A stretch of 64,000 bases of DNA from Treponema sp. GTDB lineage: Bacteria; Spirochaetota; Spirochaetia; Treponematales; Treponemataceae. The notes under the pieces are model-generated. The model was given only the letters and a program-made list of their open reading frames with translations, was not told where the DNA came from and searched no databases. Of the stretch, positions 45,279 through 54,280 are shown one piece after another. Both the position numbers and the translations under genes were made by a program. Location: positions 62,001 through 126,000 of the forward strand of contig JAFSRD010000027.1 of NCBI GenBank assembly GCA_017446265.1, written 5' to 3'. Every line of letters begins with the position of its first letter. Position 1 is the first letter of the stretch.

Positions 45279-46205
45279 TTACCATATTCCGCAAAAAATG
45301 ATTTCTGGTTCAAGGACAAAACCTGTCTGCTTGTACACTTCATTTTGCACGTGCTCAACCAACTGTTTTATGTCGCGTGCCATTGCGTTTCCCGTGTTGA
45401 TGATAAAGTTGCCATGCCACGGCGCAATCTGCGCGCCGCCAATCTGAACACCTTTAAGGCCGCATTCGTCAATTATTTTACCGCTCGGTTTTCCAAACGC
45501 GCGGTTGTTTTTGAAGACGCTTCCTGCACTTGGGTATTTGAAATGTCCTTTTGCACTGCGCTCATTTATGGAAGCACGGCAGCGTTCAGCTATTGTTTTG
45601 CGTTTATCACAATGCGTTTTAAAGTGCGCGCGCGTGATGATGCAGTTCTTTTTTTGAAACGGCGAAACTTTATAATTCCAGTCTGCTTGATTGCATATGT
45701 ACGTAGTGCGCGAACTCGTTGTGCAATCTATGTAGTCTGCGGAAAAAAGCACATCGCTTATTGAAATGTCAAAACACCGTGCATTCATGTAGAGCGCACC
45801 GCCAACAGTGCCGGGAAGCCCTGCAAACGGTTCGAGTCCCGCGCGTTCGTGCTCGGTGCAAAATGAGACGACAGCAGAAATAGGCGTGCCCGCGCCGCAC
45901 GCGACGTATCCGTTGTCATTGAGCGAAACATCGTTCAACTTATATGTGGAGATGACCGCGCCTTCAAAACCACTGTCTGACACGATGATGTTTGAGCCGC
46001 CGCCGAGCACAAAATGCGGCATATCGCATTCGCGAAAAACAGAGAGCGCAAATACCAGAGCGCTTTCATCAAGCGGCTCTACAAAAAGCGGCGCTGCCCC
46101 TCCAACGCGCATTGTGGTACGATGTGCCATGCGTTCCGACAACGTTATCGTGCCGCGAAAGTGCGGAGTATTGAATTTTTCGGCAGTTTGGCGTATGCTT
46201 GTCAT
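45279..46205 (-). CDS. murB: UDP-N-acetylenolpyruvoylglucosamine reductase
   Basis: FAD enzyme that makes UDP-N-acetylmuramate for peptidoglycan. FAD-binding FVLGGGSNIIVSDSGFEG, GLEPFAGLPGTVGGALYMNA, and KYPSAGSVFKN (with the catalytic Ser) are present. About 308 residues from ATG 46205; an in-frame TTG at 46223 is possible. The gene is divergent from cysS, separated by 53 bases. Confidence 0.93.
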   Translation of the reverse strand: MTSIRQTAEKFNTPHFRGTITLSERMAHRTTMRVGGAAPLFVEPLDESALVFALSVFRECDMPHFVLGGGSNIIVSDSGFEGAVISTYKLNDVSLNDNGYVACGAGTPISAVVSFCTEHERAGLEPFAGLPGTVGGALYMNARCFDISISDVLFSADYIDCTTSSRTTYICNQADWNYKVSPFQKKNCIITRAHFKTHCDKRKTIAERCRASINERSAKGHFKYPSAGSVFKNNRAFGKPSGKIIDECGLKGVQIGGAQIAPWHGNFIINTGNAMARDIKQLVEHVQNEVYKQTGFVLEPEIIFCGIW

Positions 46206-46258
46206 TAGTTCAGTATACTGCAATGCGCAAGTAATTGCGAGAGTTAAAGAAGAAAATT

Positions 46259-47785
46259 ATGGGATTACGATTATTTAATACGATGGGACGCGCCGTACAG
46301 GAATTTGTTCCGATTACGCCAGGCTTTGTCGGATTTTACGGTTGCGGACCGACTGTGTACAACTATGCGCACATTGGCAATTTGCGTGCGTATGTATTTC
46401 TCGATGTGCTTGATAGGACGCTCTTGCATCTCGGCTACAAAAAAAAGCACGTAATGAATATCACAGACATAGGTCACCTTTCAGGCGATGATGATTCAGG
46501 CGAAGACAAGATGCTCAAGAGTGCAAACGAGCGTCATCAGTCGGTGCTTGAAGTGGCGCAGTTTTACACGGATGCGTTTTTTCGCGACATGGATGCGCTG
46601 AACATTACGCGTCCCGACATTGTGTGCAAGGCGACTGAACATGTTGACGACATGATTGCGCTCATAAAAAGAATTGAAGCGAATGGCCACACATATATGG
46701 CAGGCGGCAATTTGTACTACGATGTTTCGACATATGCAGATTACGGAAAGCTTGCACATTTGAATCTCGACGATTTGAAAGCAGGCGCGCGCGTTGGCGT
46801 TGACGAAAACAAGCGCAATCCATATGATTTTGTGCTGTGGTTTACAAAATCAAAATTTGAACATCAAGCGCTTGTCTGGGAAAGTCCGTGGGGACGCGGG
46901 TATCCGGGATGGCATATTGAGTGCTCTGCGATGAGCATGAAATATTTGGGAGAGCAGTTTGACATTCACACGGGCGGCATTGACCATATTCCCGTGCATC
47001 ATACAAATGAAATTGCACAGTCAGAAGGCGCAACAGGCAAAAAGTGGGTGAACTACTGGTTGCACAACGAATTCCTTGTGATAGCAAAAGACAAAGTTGA
47101 CAGCGCGTCTGACGAAGTACAGGTGGCAACTGGTGTGTCTGCAACTAGTGCCAACGACAGCACGAAAATGTCAAAATCATCTGGAAATTTTTTGACGCTT
47201 CAGTCGCTCATAGACAGAGGATACGATGCGCTCGACTACCGCTACTTTTTGCTCGGTGCGCATTACCGAAGCCAAGTGTTTTTTAGTTGGGATGCAATGA
47301 AAAGCGCAAAAAATGCGCGGCACGCGCTGGTAAAACGAGTGGCACAAATTGCTGAAGCGGCAAACCTCGCGAACAAGTCGCTTGCATTGCGCGATGCAGC
47401 GCGCGCATACCACGATACGTTCAAAGCGGCTCTCGAAAACGATTTGTCAACGCCACAAGCATTAAGCGTGTTGCACAGTGCGCTCAAGGACGCACGCCTT
47501 GCGCCCGAAGAAGTGTACGCGCTCGTCAAAAACATGGACAGCGTACTCGGCTTGCAACTTGAAGCATGTGCGGAACGCGTCCGCAAGGAGAGTTCCACTG
47601 TCATTGTCTCGCACGACGGAGATGCAGAAGCGCAAGAAATAGAGGCGCTCATTGCAGAGCGCGCTGCTGCAAAAAAGGCAAAAGATTTTGCTACGGCAGA
47701 TAAAATCAGAAATGATTTGGCTTTGCGCGGCATCATCATCACAGATACGGTGCAAGGCACTGTGTGGAAACGCAGCACGCCATGA
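46259..47785 (+). CDS. cysS: Cysteinyl-tRNA synthetase
   Basis: Charges tRNA-Cys. HIGH-type motif in FYGCGPTVYNYAHIGNLRAY, zinc ligands in WHIECSAMS and HHTNEIAQSE, and KMSKS in DSTKMSKSSGNFL. 508 residues, slightly longer than usual because of an insertion just before KMSKS (about residues 280-300, rich in Ser, Thr and Val). ATG at 46259; upstream in-frame codons are unconserved. Confidence 0.96.
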   Translation: MGLRLFNTMGRAVQEFVPITPGFVGFYGCGPTVYNYAHIGNLRAYVFLDVLDRTLLHLGYKKKHVMNITDIGHLSGDDDSGEDKMLKSANERHQSVLEVAQFYTDAFFRDMDALNITRPDIVCKATEHVDDMIALIKRIEANGHTYMAGGNLYYDVSTYADYGKLAHLNLDDLKAGARVGVDENKRNPYDFVLWFTKSKFEHQALVWESPWGRGYPGWHIECSAMSMKYLGEQFDIHTGGIDHIPVHHTNEIAQSEGATGKKWVNYWLHNEFLVIAKDKVDSASDEVQVATGVSATSANDSTKMSKSSGNFLTLQSLIDRGYDALDYRYFLLGAHYRSQVFFSWDAMKSAKNARHALVKRVAQIAEAANLANKSLALRDAARAYHDTFKAALENDLSTPQALSVLHSALKDARLAPEEVYALVKNMDSVLGLQLEACAERVRKESSTVIVSHDGDAEAQEIEALIAERAAAKKAKDFATADKIRNDLALRGIIITDTVQGTVWKRSTP

Positions 47786-47829
47786 GTGAGAGCGGCAGAC
47801 TAAAGTCATTGTAACGTTTTGGAGTTTTA

Positions 47830-48396
47830 GTGTTTATGAATATAGCGGAAAGTCAGCAAGAAACAGACGCGCTCAACGCAGGAAACGATGCCGACTTTAA
47901 AACGATATATGACGCGACGATGCAGCTGCTCTTTAGAATTTCATACCGCATTGTGAACGACGAAGAAGCGGCAGAAGATTTGGCGCATGATTCGCTCATA
48001 AAAGCGAACGAAAAAAGTCTCGTGTTTCCATCGCTCAATGATGCAAAGTACTGGCTTATCCGCGTGGTAAAAAACGCGTCGTTCAATTACGTAAAGCGCA
48101 AGGGGCGCGAGCGCAAAGCGTATCAAAAAGTGCTATATGAGGAGCGGCATACCGTACCGTCGGGCGAAACAGATTTGCTTAAAGCTGAAAGCGCAAAAAA
48201 AGCGCGCGAGGCGTTGTCACAGTTGCCCGAAAAACTTCGTGAAGTGCTTGTGTTGCGTGAGTACGGCGATTTGAATTACAAAGAGATTGGCAAGACGTTG
48301 GGAATTACGGAGGGAAATGTAAAAGTTCGTGTGTTTCGAGCGCGCGAGCAATTAGCAAAAATGTTAGGAGAAGATGATGTCTACTTGTCCGAGTAA
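47830..48396 (+). CDS. ECF (sigma-70 family) RNA polymerase sigma factor
   Basis: Region 2 (FRISYRIVNDEEAAEDLAHDSLIKA) and region 4 (LSQLPEKLREVLVLREYGDLNYKEIGKTLGITEGNVKVRVFRAREQL) are complete. The 188-residue size fits the ECF class; I recall T. pallidum encoding a comparable RpoE next to cysS. GTG 47830 follows GGAG by five bases; ATG 47836 is an alternative. Its stop overlaps the anti-sigma gene by 20 bases. Confidence 0.93.
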   Translation: MFMNIAESQQETDALNAGNDADFKTIYDATMQLLFRISYRIVNDEEAAEDLAHDSLIKANEKSLVFPSLNDAKYWLIRVVKNASFNYVKRKGRERKAYQKVLYEERHTVPSGETDLLKAESAKKAREALSQLPEKLREVLVLREYGDLNYKEIGKTLGITEGNVKVRVFRAREQLAKMLGEDDVYLSE

Positions 48397-49042
48397 TGAT
48401 ATTCATTCAATTTATCTCGACAATGAGCTGCCTGATTCGTATGTTGCAGAGTACGAAGCGCATGTCAAAATGTGCGAAAATTGCGCGCAAAAAATTACCG
48501 CGTTCCGTACATTACGCGACACGTTCAAAACAGAAGCAATTGCAATTACGCCAGACAACCACTACCTTGAGCAGAGTTGGGAGCGATTGCAAGCGCGCAA
48601 AAGCTACAGCAAAGTGACAAAACATGTTTACGAATTTCCTGCTCAGAGGGCAAAATATATTGCCGTTGCCGCCGCTGCTGTCCTCGCTGTCGTGATTCCT
48701 GTGCGCATGTTGCGTGAATCGAATGCAATGCAGAGTGCGTCAATCAATCCTATTTCAAGAAAAAATACTGTTGCACTGTCAAAGAATAATGTGATTATAA
48801 ACGGCAGCATTGAGCGTGCACATGTGTTTGCTCCTGACATTTTGCAAGAAAATCAGGACGTGCTTCCTGTTCATGCTGCGCCAACTGTTATGGCAAGTGT
48901 GCCGTTTGATGATGTAGATGTTTTCCGTCCTGATTTTGATTCGTCTGGTGCAATCACAATTAAAATCAATATACAAGGAATGGTGGCTCCTCCGCTTTCT
49001 GAAAATGTATCGACAGGGCAATTTACAGGCATGCTAAAGTGA
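48377..49042 (+). CDS. Anti-sigma factor with zinc-finger N-terminus
   Basis: The HxxxCxxC motif (AHVKMCENC), the zinc-binding anti-sigma signature, lies near residue 30; a single membrane segment (KYIAVAAAAVLAVVIPVRML, about 95-115) follows, and about 100 periplasmic residues. This is the usual partner that holds the ECF sigma factor at the membrane. It overlaps the sigma gene and in turn overlaps the transglutaminase-like gene. ATG 48377 is preferred for spacing from AGGAG. Confidence 0.88.
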   Translation: MSTCPSNDIHSIYLDNELPDSYVAEYEAHVKMCENCAQKITAFRTLRDTFKTEAIAITPDNHYLEQSWERLQARKSYSKVTKHVYEFPAQRAKYIAVAAAAVLAVVIPVRMLRESNAMQSASINPISRKNTVALSKNNVIINGSIERAHVFAPDILQENQDVLPVHAAPTVMASVPFDDVDVFRPDFDSSGAITIKINIQGMVAPPLSENVSTGQFTGMLK

Positions 49043-50748
49043 TTTTGTCGGGACAGTTCAGCTATTCGTTTAGGAAATCATCGCTTTTCAGACTTGTGTG
49101 CGTATGCGCAGTTGTTTCATTAATCTGTTTGTTTTTTTTCTTTGTCAGTGTGAGAATGCGTCGAACGCCTATTATCGAAAATCTCAAGCCGCCAATCGGT
49201 TCGCCTGGTGATATCGTCATCATAACGGGGAAAAATTTTGGTGCAACGCGCAACGCGAGCTACGTTGAGTTTGGAAAAAGCCGCCTTACTGCAAGCTCGT
49301 ATATTTCATGGAGCGACACAGAAATAAAGGTGGTGCTTCCTGCAAATGTACAGGATGGACTTGTAGTTGTTGGAACTGACAGAGTGCGCTCTGCACCAGC
49401 TTTTTTTGCAAATGAGCGCGATATTCCTGTTGCTGTTATGCCGACGACGCAGACAGCAGGTCCTGTCGTCACAGCTGTTTCGCAAAACTCGTTGTACATT
49501 GGCGATTTGCTTATCATCTCTGGAAGCAATTTTGGCAGCACACGCGAAAACTCGGCAGTATATTTTACAACTGAACGCGAAGCTGTGTCGAGCCGCACTC
49601 CTGTTGCTTCAAATGCTGGGGCAGCGAGCGCAATGCGCGTGCAGTACATACCTGCAAACAGAAATGATTTTGATTATGAGTTTTGGAGCGACACAGAGAT
49701 ACGCGTTCGCATTCCCGATGGAGCTGCGACAGGTACAATATATGTAGAAACGCCATCGGGACGCTCTACGCTTCAAAAATTAACAATTGAATCTCGCGGA
49801 GGAACAAAAACGTTTGGCTCTTTGCGCACATATCTTTTGCAACTTGCCGCAGATGTCACTGACGTTATTGTGGCAGAGCCGACGGCAATACGGTTCTATT
49901 TTCCGCGTCCTGTCGTGACAGCAGCGCAGCCGTCTGTTGTGCTTACTGAATGCATTCCTGAACCTGCGGTTGCAGATTATCAAAATACGATTATCCACCA
50001 GTTGCAAGCATCAAAATCAATGTTGCCGCAAAAATATCGTTTCAGTCAAAATTTTGTCGTTTCAGTATATGAAATGCATACTTCCGTCAATCCGCAGCTT
50101 GTGCGCCCATATGCCGACATGAGCGAAATGTTGTATGCAGCCGCGACGCGCCCAGACAGTTTTATACCTGCTGCTGATAAGGCTGTCATAGCATTGGCAC
50201 GGCAAATTGTCGGTAATGTGGCCAATCCATACAACAAAGCGCGTCTTATCTACAACTACATGATTGACAACTACCGTTTGAACGAATCTAACGGCGCAAC
50301 ACGCGTTCCACTCGATATGATAAGGCGCAAACGTGGCGATGCGTACGATTTTGCAATCATATATACTGCATTGTTGCGCGCGTCGGGCATTCCTGCTTTT
50401 ACAGACAGCGGCGTGCTCGTGGACCGCGATATGGGAACGCGTAATCATTGGTGGTGTGAATTTTATTTGAACGGCATCGGCTGGATTCCTGTTGATGTCG
50501 CACTCGGAGCTGGATTGTCATATCAAAGCTGGGTGAACAGAGAAAACGCGCGGGAATATTATTTTGGCAATCTCGACTCCCAGCACGTAACGCTTTCTCG
50601 TGGTGTGCACGAGATAAAGCCTGGCAGCGCTAATATGGTGCAGCGGCCGCATGCATATGCATTGCAAACAGTGTGGGAAGAATCTTCGCACGATGCGCTC
50701 AAATACAGCTCATTTTGGGCTGACCCAATTGTGCTCGGCGTGTATTAA
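49039..50748 (+). CDS. IPT/TIG-domain protein with Cys-less transglutaminase-like domain
   Basis: A 569-residue protein: N-terminal membrane anchor (about 10-35), two IPT/TIG domains (PPIGSPGDIVIITGKNFGAT and ISGSNFGSTRE), then a transglutaminase-like core from about residue 390. That core keeps His470 (RNHWWCEFY) and Asp486 (WIPVDVALG), spaced as in the family, but the nucleophile Cys is Ala435 (RGDAYDFAIIYTALLRASG). It should therefore not be a classical transglutaminase or protease. GTG start overlaps the anti-sigma stop, linking it to the sigma regulon. Confidence 0.8.
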   Translation: MILSGQFSYSFRKSSLFRLVCVCAVVSLICLFFFFVSVRMRRTPIIENLKPPIGSPGDIVIITGKNFGATRNASYVEFGKSRLTASSYISWSDTEIKVVLPANVQDGLVVVGTDRVRSAPAFFANERDIPVAVMPTTQTAGPVVTAVSQNSLYIGDLLIISGSNFGSTRENSAVYFTTEREAVSSRTPVASNAGAASAMRVQYIPANRNDFDYEFWSDTEIRVRIPDGAATGTIYVETPSGRSTLQKLTIESRGGTKTFGSLRTYLLQLAADVTDVIVAEPTAIRFYFPRPVVTAAQPSVVLTECIPEPAVADYQNTIIHQLQASKSMLPQKYRFSQNFVVSVYEMHTSVNPQLVRPYADMSEMLYAAATRPDSFIPAADKAVIALARQIVGNVANPYNKARLIYNYMIDNYRLNESNGATRVPLDMIRRKRGDAYDFAIIYTALLRASGIPAFTDSGVLVDRDMGTRNHWWCEFYLNGIGWIPVDVALGAGLSYQSWVNRENAREYYFGNLDSQHVTLSRGVHEIKPGSANMVQRPHAYALQTVWEESSHDALKYSSFWADPIVLGVY

Positions 50749-50800
50749 ATTTATGATGCGCTTCGCGTGCCTCTCATATGATATTTTTTAGGAGGACGGA

Positions 50801-51580
50801 ATGACGACAAAAATACTTTCTGTAGGCGGCTCTATTATTGCGCCAGAAAAACCCGATGTTGATTTTTTATGCAATTTTATTGCTATGGCACGTACATGGG
50901 TTAACGCAAAAAATGACAGACGGCTCATATTTGTTGCAGGCGGAGGTGCACCCGCGCGCGTGTATCAGCAGGCGTACCGCAACGTGCTTGCAGATATGGT
51001 CACATCGCAATGCGGCATGACACAGTCAAACGGTGCAGAGTCGGTGGGCACAGCGCAAGGTTGCGGGGCGAACAGCATTGTGCAAGAGAGCAGCGATGCA
51101 GCGGACTGGATTGGCATTATGGCGACGCGCTTGAACGCGCAGCTGCTCAAAGCGTGTTGCGGCAATCTGTGCAGCGACGATGTCGTGTATAATCCTACAG
51201 GCGATGTGCAGTTTACTGGAAAGATTCTCGTTGCATCTGGCTGGAAGCCTGGCTTTTCTACAGACAACGATGCAGTATTGCTTGCAGAAAAATTCAACGC
51301 TGACACGGTGGTAAATCTTTCAAACATAGAAAAAGTGCATACTGACGACCCTCGCACAAATCCTGACGCAAGGCCGCTTGATGCTATCTCGTGGAAAGAT
51401 TTTCGCGATATGGTTGGCAACGAGTGGACGCCTGGCAAAAACACGCCGTTTGATCCTGTTGCAAGCAAAAAGGCAGAGCAGCTGGGCTTGACAGTGATTT
51501 GCGCATCGGGGAAAAATATCGAAAACATACGCGCAATACTCGACGGCACGCACTTCATCGGCACAAAAATCGGCGGGTAG
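50801..51580 (+). CDS. UMP kinase, archaeal-type amino-acid kinase family
   Basis: A 259-residue amino-acid-kinase-fold protein. KILSVGGSIIAP is the phosphate-binding start, FVAGGGAPARVYQQA follows, and GWKPGFSTDNDAVLLAEKFNADTVVNLSNIEKVHTDDPRTNPDA is the nucleotide/uridylate site of the PyrH_arch subgroup. It converts UMP to UDP. About 45 extra residues lie between residues 70 and 100. GGAGG precedes the ATG. Confidence 0.8.
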   Translation: MTTKILSVGGSIIAPEKPDVDFLCNFIAMARTWVNAKNDRRLIFVAGGGAPARVYQQAYRNVLADMVTSQCGMTQSNGAESVGTAQGCGANSIVQESSDAADWIGIMATRLNAQLLKACCGNLCSDDVVYNPTGDVQFTGKILVASGWKPGFSTDNDAVLLAEKFNADTVVNLSNIEKVHTDDPRTNPDARPLDAISWKDFRDMVGNEWTPGKNTPFDPVASKKAEQLGLTVICASGKNIENIRAILDGTHFIGTKIGG

Positions 51581-51649
51581 CATTGTGGCATGCTGCTCGC
51601 AATCTGTAGCTTTCTGTATGAAAATCATGCAACGGCAATGGCGGGCTGG

Positions 51650-51678
51650 TTGAAAAAGATTGCGATTTTTTCTATAAT
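51650..51678 (+). promoter_or_regulatory. Promoter of ackA
   Basis: TTGAAA (51650-51655) and a perfect TATAAT (51673-51678) lie 17 bases apart, 30 bases before the acetate kinase ATG. Confidence 0.75.
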
Positions 51679-51707
51679 CAACCACATCTTTTTTTGAGGG
51701 AATGCCT

Positions 51708-53042
51708 ATGGTTATCTTAACACTCAACTGCGGTTCGTCTTCCGCAAAGTATCAAGTTTACGACTGGGACAACAAAGAAGTGCTGTGTTCAGGAGTTGTC
51801 GAGCGCGTTACGGAGAACGGCTCTGTAATTACGCATAAAGTTGGCGCAGAAAAGCATGTTGTCGAAAGTCCGTGCCCCACACACAAAGAAGCGATTGAGC
51901 TTATTATGAAAGAAATCACTGACCCGAATGTCGGCGTCATACAAGACATGAGCGCAGTAGGAGCTGTCGGCCACCGCGTTGTGCAAGGCGGCGACAAATT
52001 CACAAAGTCAGTTGTCATTACACCTGAAGTGCTCAAAATATTCCGCGAAGTGCAAGATTTGGCGCCGCTTCACAATCCTGCGAACATTACCGGCATTGAA
52101 GCGGCGCAAAAAGTGTTCCCGTCAGTGCCGCACTGCGCAATCATTGACACCGCGTGGCACCAGACAATGCCGCCGTCATCATACATGTATGCGATTCCAC
52201 ACGAATGGTACGAAAAGTATCACGCGCGCCGCTACGGATTTCACGGCACATCTTTTTTGTACACGGCAAAACGTGCGGCAGTGCTGCTCGGCAAAAAACC
52301 AGCAGATACCAATTTAATAATCTGTCATCTCGGAAACGGTTCGTCAATGTGCGCAGTCAAAAACGGCGTTTCATACGATACAACTATGGGACTTACACCG
52401 CTTGAAGGACTTATCATGGGCACGCGTTCAGGCGACCTTGACCCAGAGCTTCCGTTCTACATTATGCGAAAAGCAGGCACAAGTGCAGATGATGTTGACA
52501 AAGCGCTCAGTAAAAAAAGCGGCTTGCTCGGCATAACTGACGGCAAGTATTCCGACTTCCGCGACATTGAAGAAGCAGCTTCAAACGGTGACGAGCTTGC
52601 AATGCTTGCAATCGACATGGTGGCATACCGCATAAAAAAAGACATAGGCGCATATAAAGCTGCTCTTGGCAAAGTTGACGCAATCGTGTTTACCGCAGGA
52701 ATTGGCGAACATTCACCAACGGTTCGCGGACGTTGCATTGCAGGGTTGGAAGACATAGGCATCAAAATTGATGAACGCAAAAACAAACTCGCATTTTCGA
52801 GCAATGCAGAAACATGCATCAGTGCGGACGACAGCAAAACAAAAATTTTTGTCATTCCGACAGATGAAGAACTTGTTATGACAGAAGATGCATATGCGCT
52901 TATGAAAGGCACATATGACGTGCACACGAATTTTACGTATACGTTCCAAGATGCTGCCTACGTGAACAAAGCGCGCGAAAAAGGTTTGAAAAGCGACCTT
53001 GAAAAAACACCGCAGATGAAGGAAATTCTTGCAAAAAAATAA
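51708..53042 (+). CDS. ackA: Acetate kinase
   Basis: Makes ATP and acetate from acetyl phosphate. [36 protein letters not shown] (with the catalytic His), [15 protein letters not shown] and [15 protein letters not shown] are all canonical. 444 residues from ATG 51708 (seven bases after GAGGG); the upstream ATG 51702 would be too close. No pta gene is adjacent. Confidence 0.96.
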   Translation: MVILTLNCGSSSAKYQVYDWDNKEVLCSGVVERVTENGSVITHKVGAEKHVVESPCPTHKEAIELIMKEITDPNVGVIQDMSAVGAVGHRVVQGGDKFTKSVVITPEVLKIFREVQDLAPLHNPANITGIEAAQKVFPSVPHCAIIDTAWHQTMPPSSYMYAIPHEWYEKYHARRYGFHGTSFLYTAKRAAVLLGKKPADTNLIICHLGNGSSMCAVKNGVSYDTTMGLTPLEGLIMGTRSGDLDPELPFYIMRKAGTSADDVDKALSKKSGLLGITDGKYSDFRDIEEAASNGDELAMLAIDMVAYRIKKDIGAYKAALGKVDAIVFTAGIGEHSPTVRGRCIAGLEDIGIKIDERKNKLAFSSNAETCISADDSKTKIFVIPTDEELVMTEDAYALMKGTYDVHTNFTYTFQDAAYVNKAREKGLKSDLEKTPQMKEILAKK

Positions 53043-53060
53043 GCGCCATGCGTATGACAG

Positions 53061-53090
53061 ATGCCGAGTTCCATGCGAGCTCGGCATTTT
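53061..53090 (+). terminator. Terminator of ackA
   Basis: ATGCCGAG (53061-53068) pairs with CTCGGCAT (53080-53087), followed by TTT. The rest of 53091-53278 has no gene that I can see. Confidence 0.6.
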
Positions 53091-53278
53091 CATATACATG
53101 CCTGCATTCATTTGGGCAGCTACGACTGTTTGGCTGTCTGCAATCACCATACTTCGCCGTAGGGCAGCGAGGTATGCTGTTCTCTAAAGGTATTGCAGTT
53201 GGCTTTCATCCCTGCTGCATTTCTTGCCGCACGCAAACTATTTCAAGGAATTTCTAAAAGCGTTTGTGCTATTACTGT

Positions 53279-54157
53279 CTATGTTTCTTTTTTGCCAACT
53301 CTGATTCTTTTAAACATGCGGCGCAATAGCCCTATTTTGCCAAAGCAAATCCAGTATAACAAAAATGCAATGAGCACAATAGGCACACCGAAAATGATTA
53401 TGTACAGCATGACAAAGACGAGGCTGCTGAAAAAGCTCAGCACGTTTTCTAAAAATGCCATGAACGAAGATTTCATATTGGGAAAAATAAATCCTGTTTC
53501 CTCATGATTGTATGGCAAATTCACTTCAAGAAAAATTTCTGAGTAATCAATTCGTTGTGAAAGGCGATTGAACTGTCCCTGCATCCGCTCTATTTCTGTC
53601 GTTACGTCATTTATTTTTGATTCAATTGCAAGCATGTCTTCTACATTTTTTACCTCGCGCAAATACGACTGAAGCCGTTCGAGCAAAATGCGCCGCGTGG
53701 CAAGGCGCGTATTCAAATCGTAAAACTCATCTGTTGCATCTGTGGAGTTTATATTTTTTGAAGTGATTTTGCCAATTCCGCTTGCATCTGACATGGCTTC
53801 TGAAAACTGCATTGACGGAATGTGCGCAGTTACGTAAAGTGAACTGCTGTTTTCAGATGTATCAGAAATATAGCCGCCATATTTTTTTACCCACAGCTCT
53901 ATCGCACTTTTTGTATGTGCAAGACTCCGCACTTCAAAGCAAATGTTTCCCGTGCGTATAAGTTTTCGCTCCTGCGGTAAATTGAATTGTGCCGCCTCGG
54001 CATCGTCAAAATCTGCGCCTGCAAACTCTGCGGCAGCTTGACGCGTACTTTCCGTTGCTACATTGCTTTTTGCGTAGCTGTCTGAAGCTTTTGCACAACT
54101 GCATGCTATAATGGCTGCTAGAATTGTCGATATGAATCGAAAATACATATGTTTCAT
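53279..54157 (-). CDS. DUF4349 lipoprotein
   Basis: A 292-residue lipoprotein (lipobox around ACSC near residue 21). The DUF4349 pattern is present: KLIRTGNICFEVRSLAHTKSAIELWVKKYGGYIS, a coiled coil (LLERLQSYLREVKNVEDMLAIESKINDVTTEIERMQGQ), then SEIFLEVNLPY and a C-terminal membrane segment (VFVMLYIIIFGVPIVLIAFLLYWIC) ending in a basic tail. Function unknown. Monocistronic. Confidence 0.82.
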   Translation of the reverse strand: MKHMYFRFISTILAAIIACSCAKASDSYAKSNVATESTRQAAAEFAGADFDDAEAAQFNLPQERKLIRTGNICFEVRSLAHTKSAIELWVKKYGGYISDTSENSSSLYVTAHIPSMQFSEAMSDASGIGKITSKNINSTDATDEFYDLNTRLATRRILLERLQSYLREVKNVEDMLAIESKINDVTTEIERMQGQFNRLSQRIDYSEIFLEVNLPYNHEETGFIFPNMKSSFMAFLENVLSFFSSLVFVMLYIIIFGVPIVLIAFLLYWICFGKIGLLRRMFKRIRVGKKET

Positions 54158-54280
54158 AAATACCTCGCTATTTCAGTCGCAGCTGCACGGAGTGCATGTA
54201 GACGCATGCCCGTGACAATGCTATTATAGCACCGATAGACAAAATAAGCAAAGGAACGCATGTTCGCGTTGTTTTAGAAG

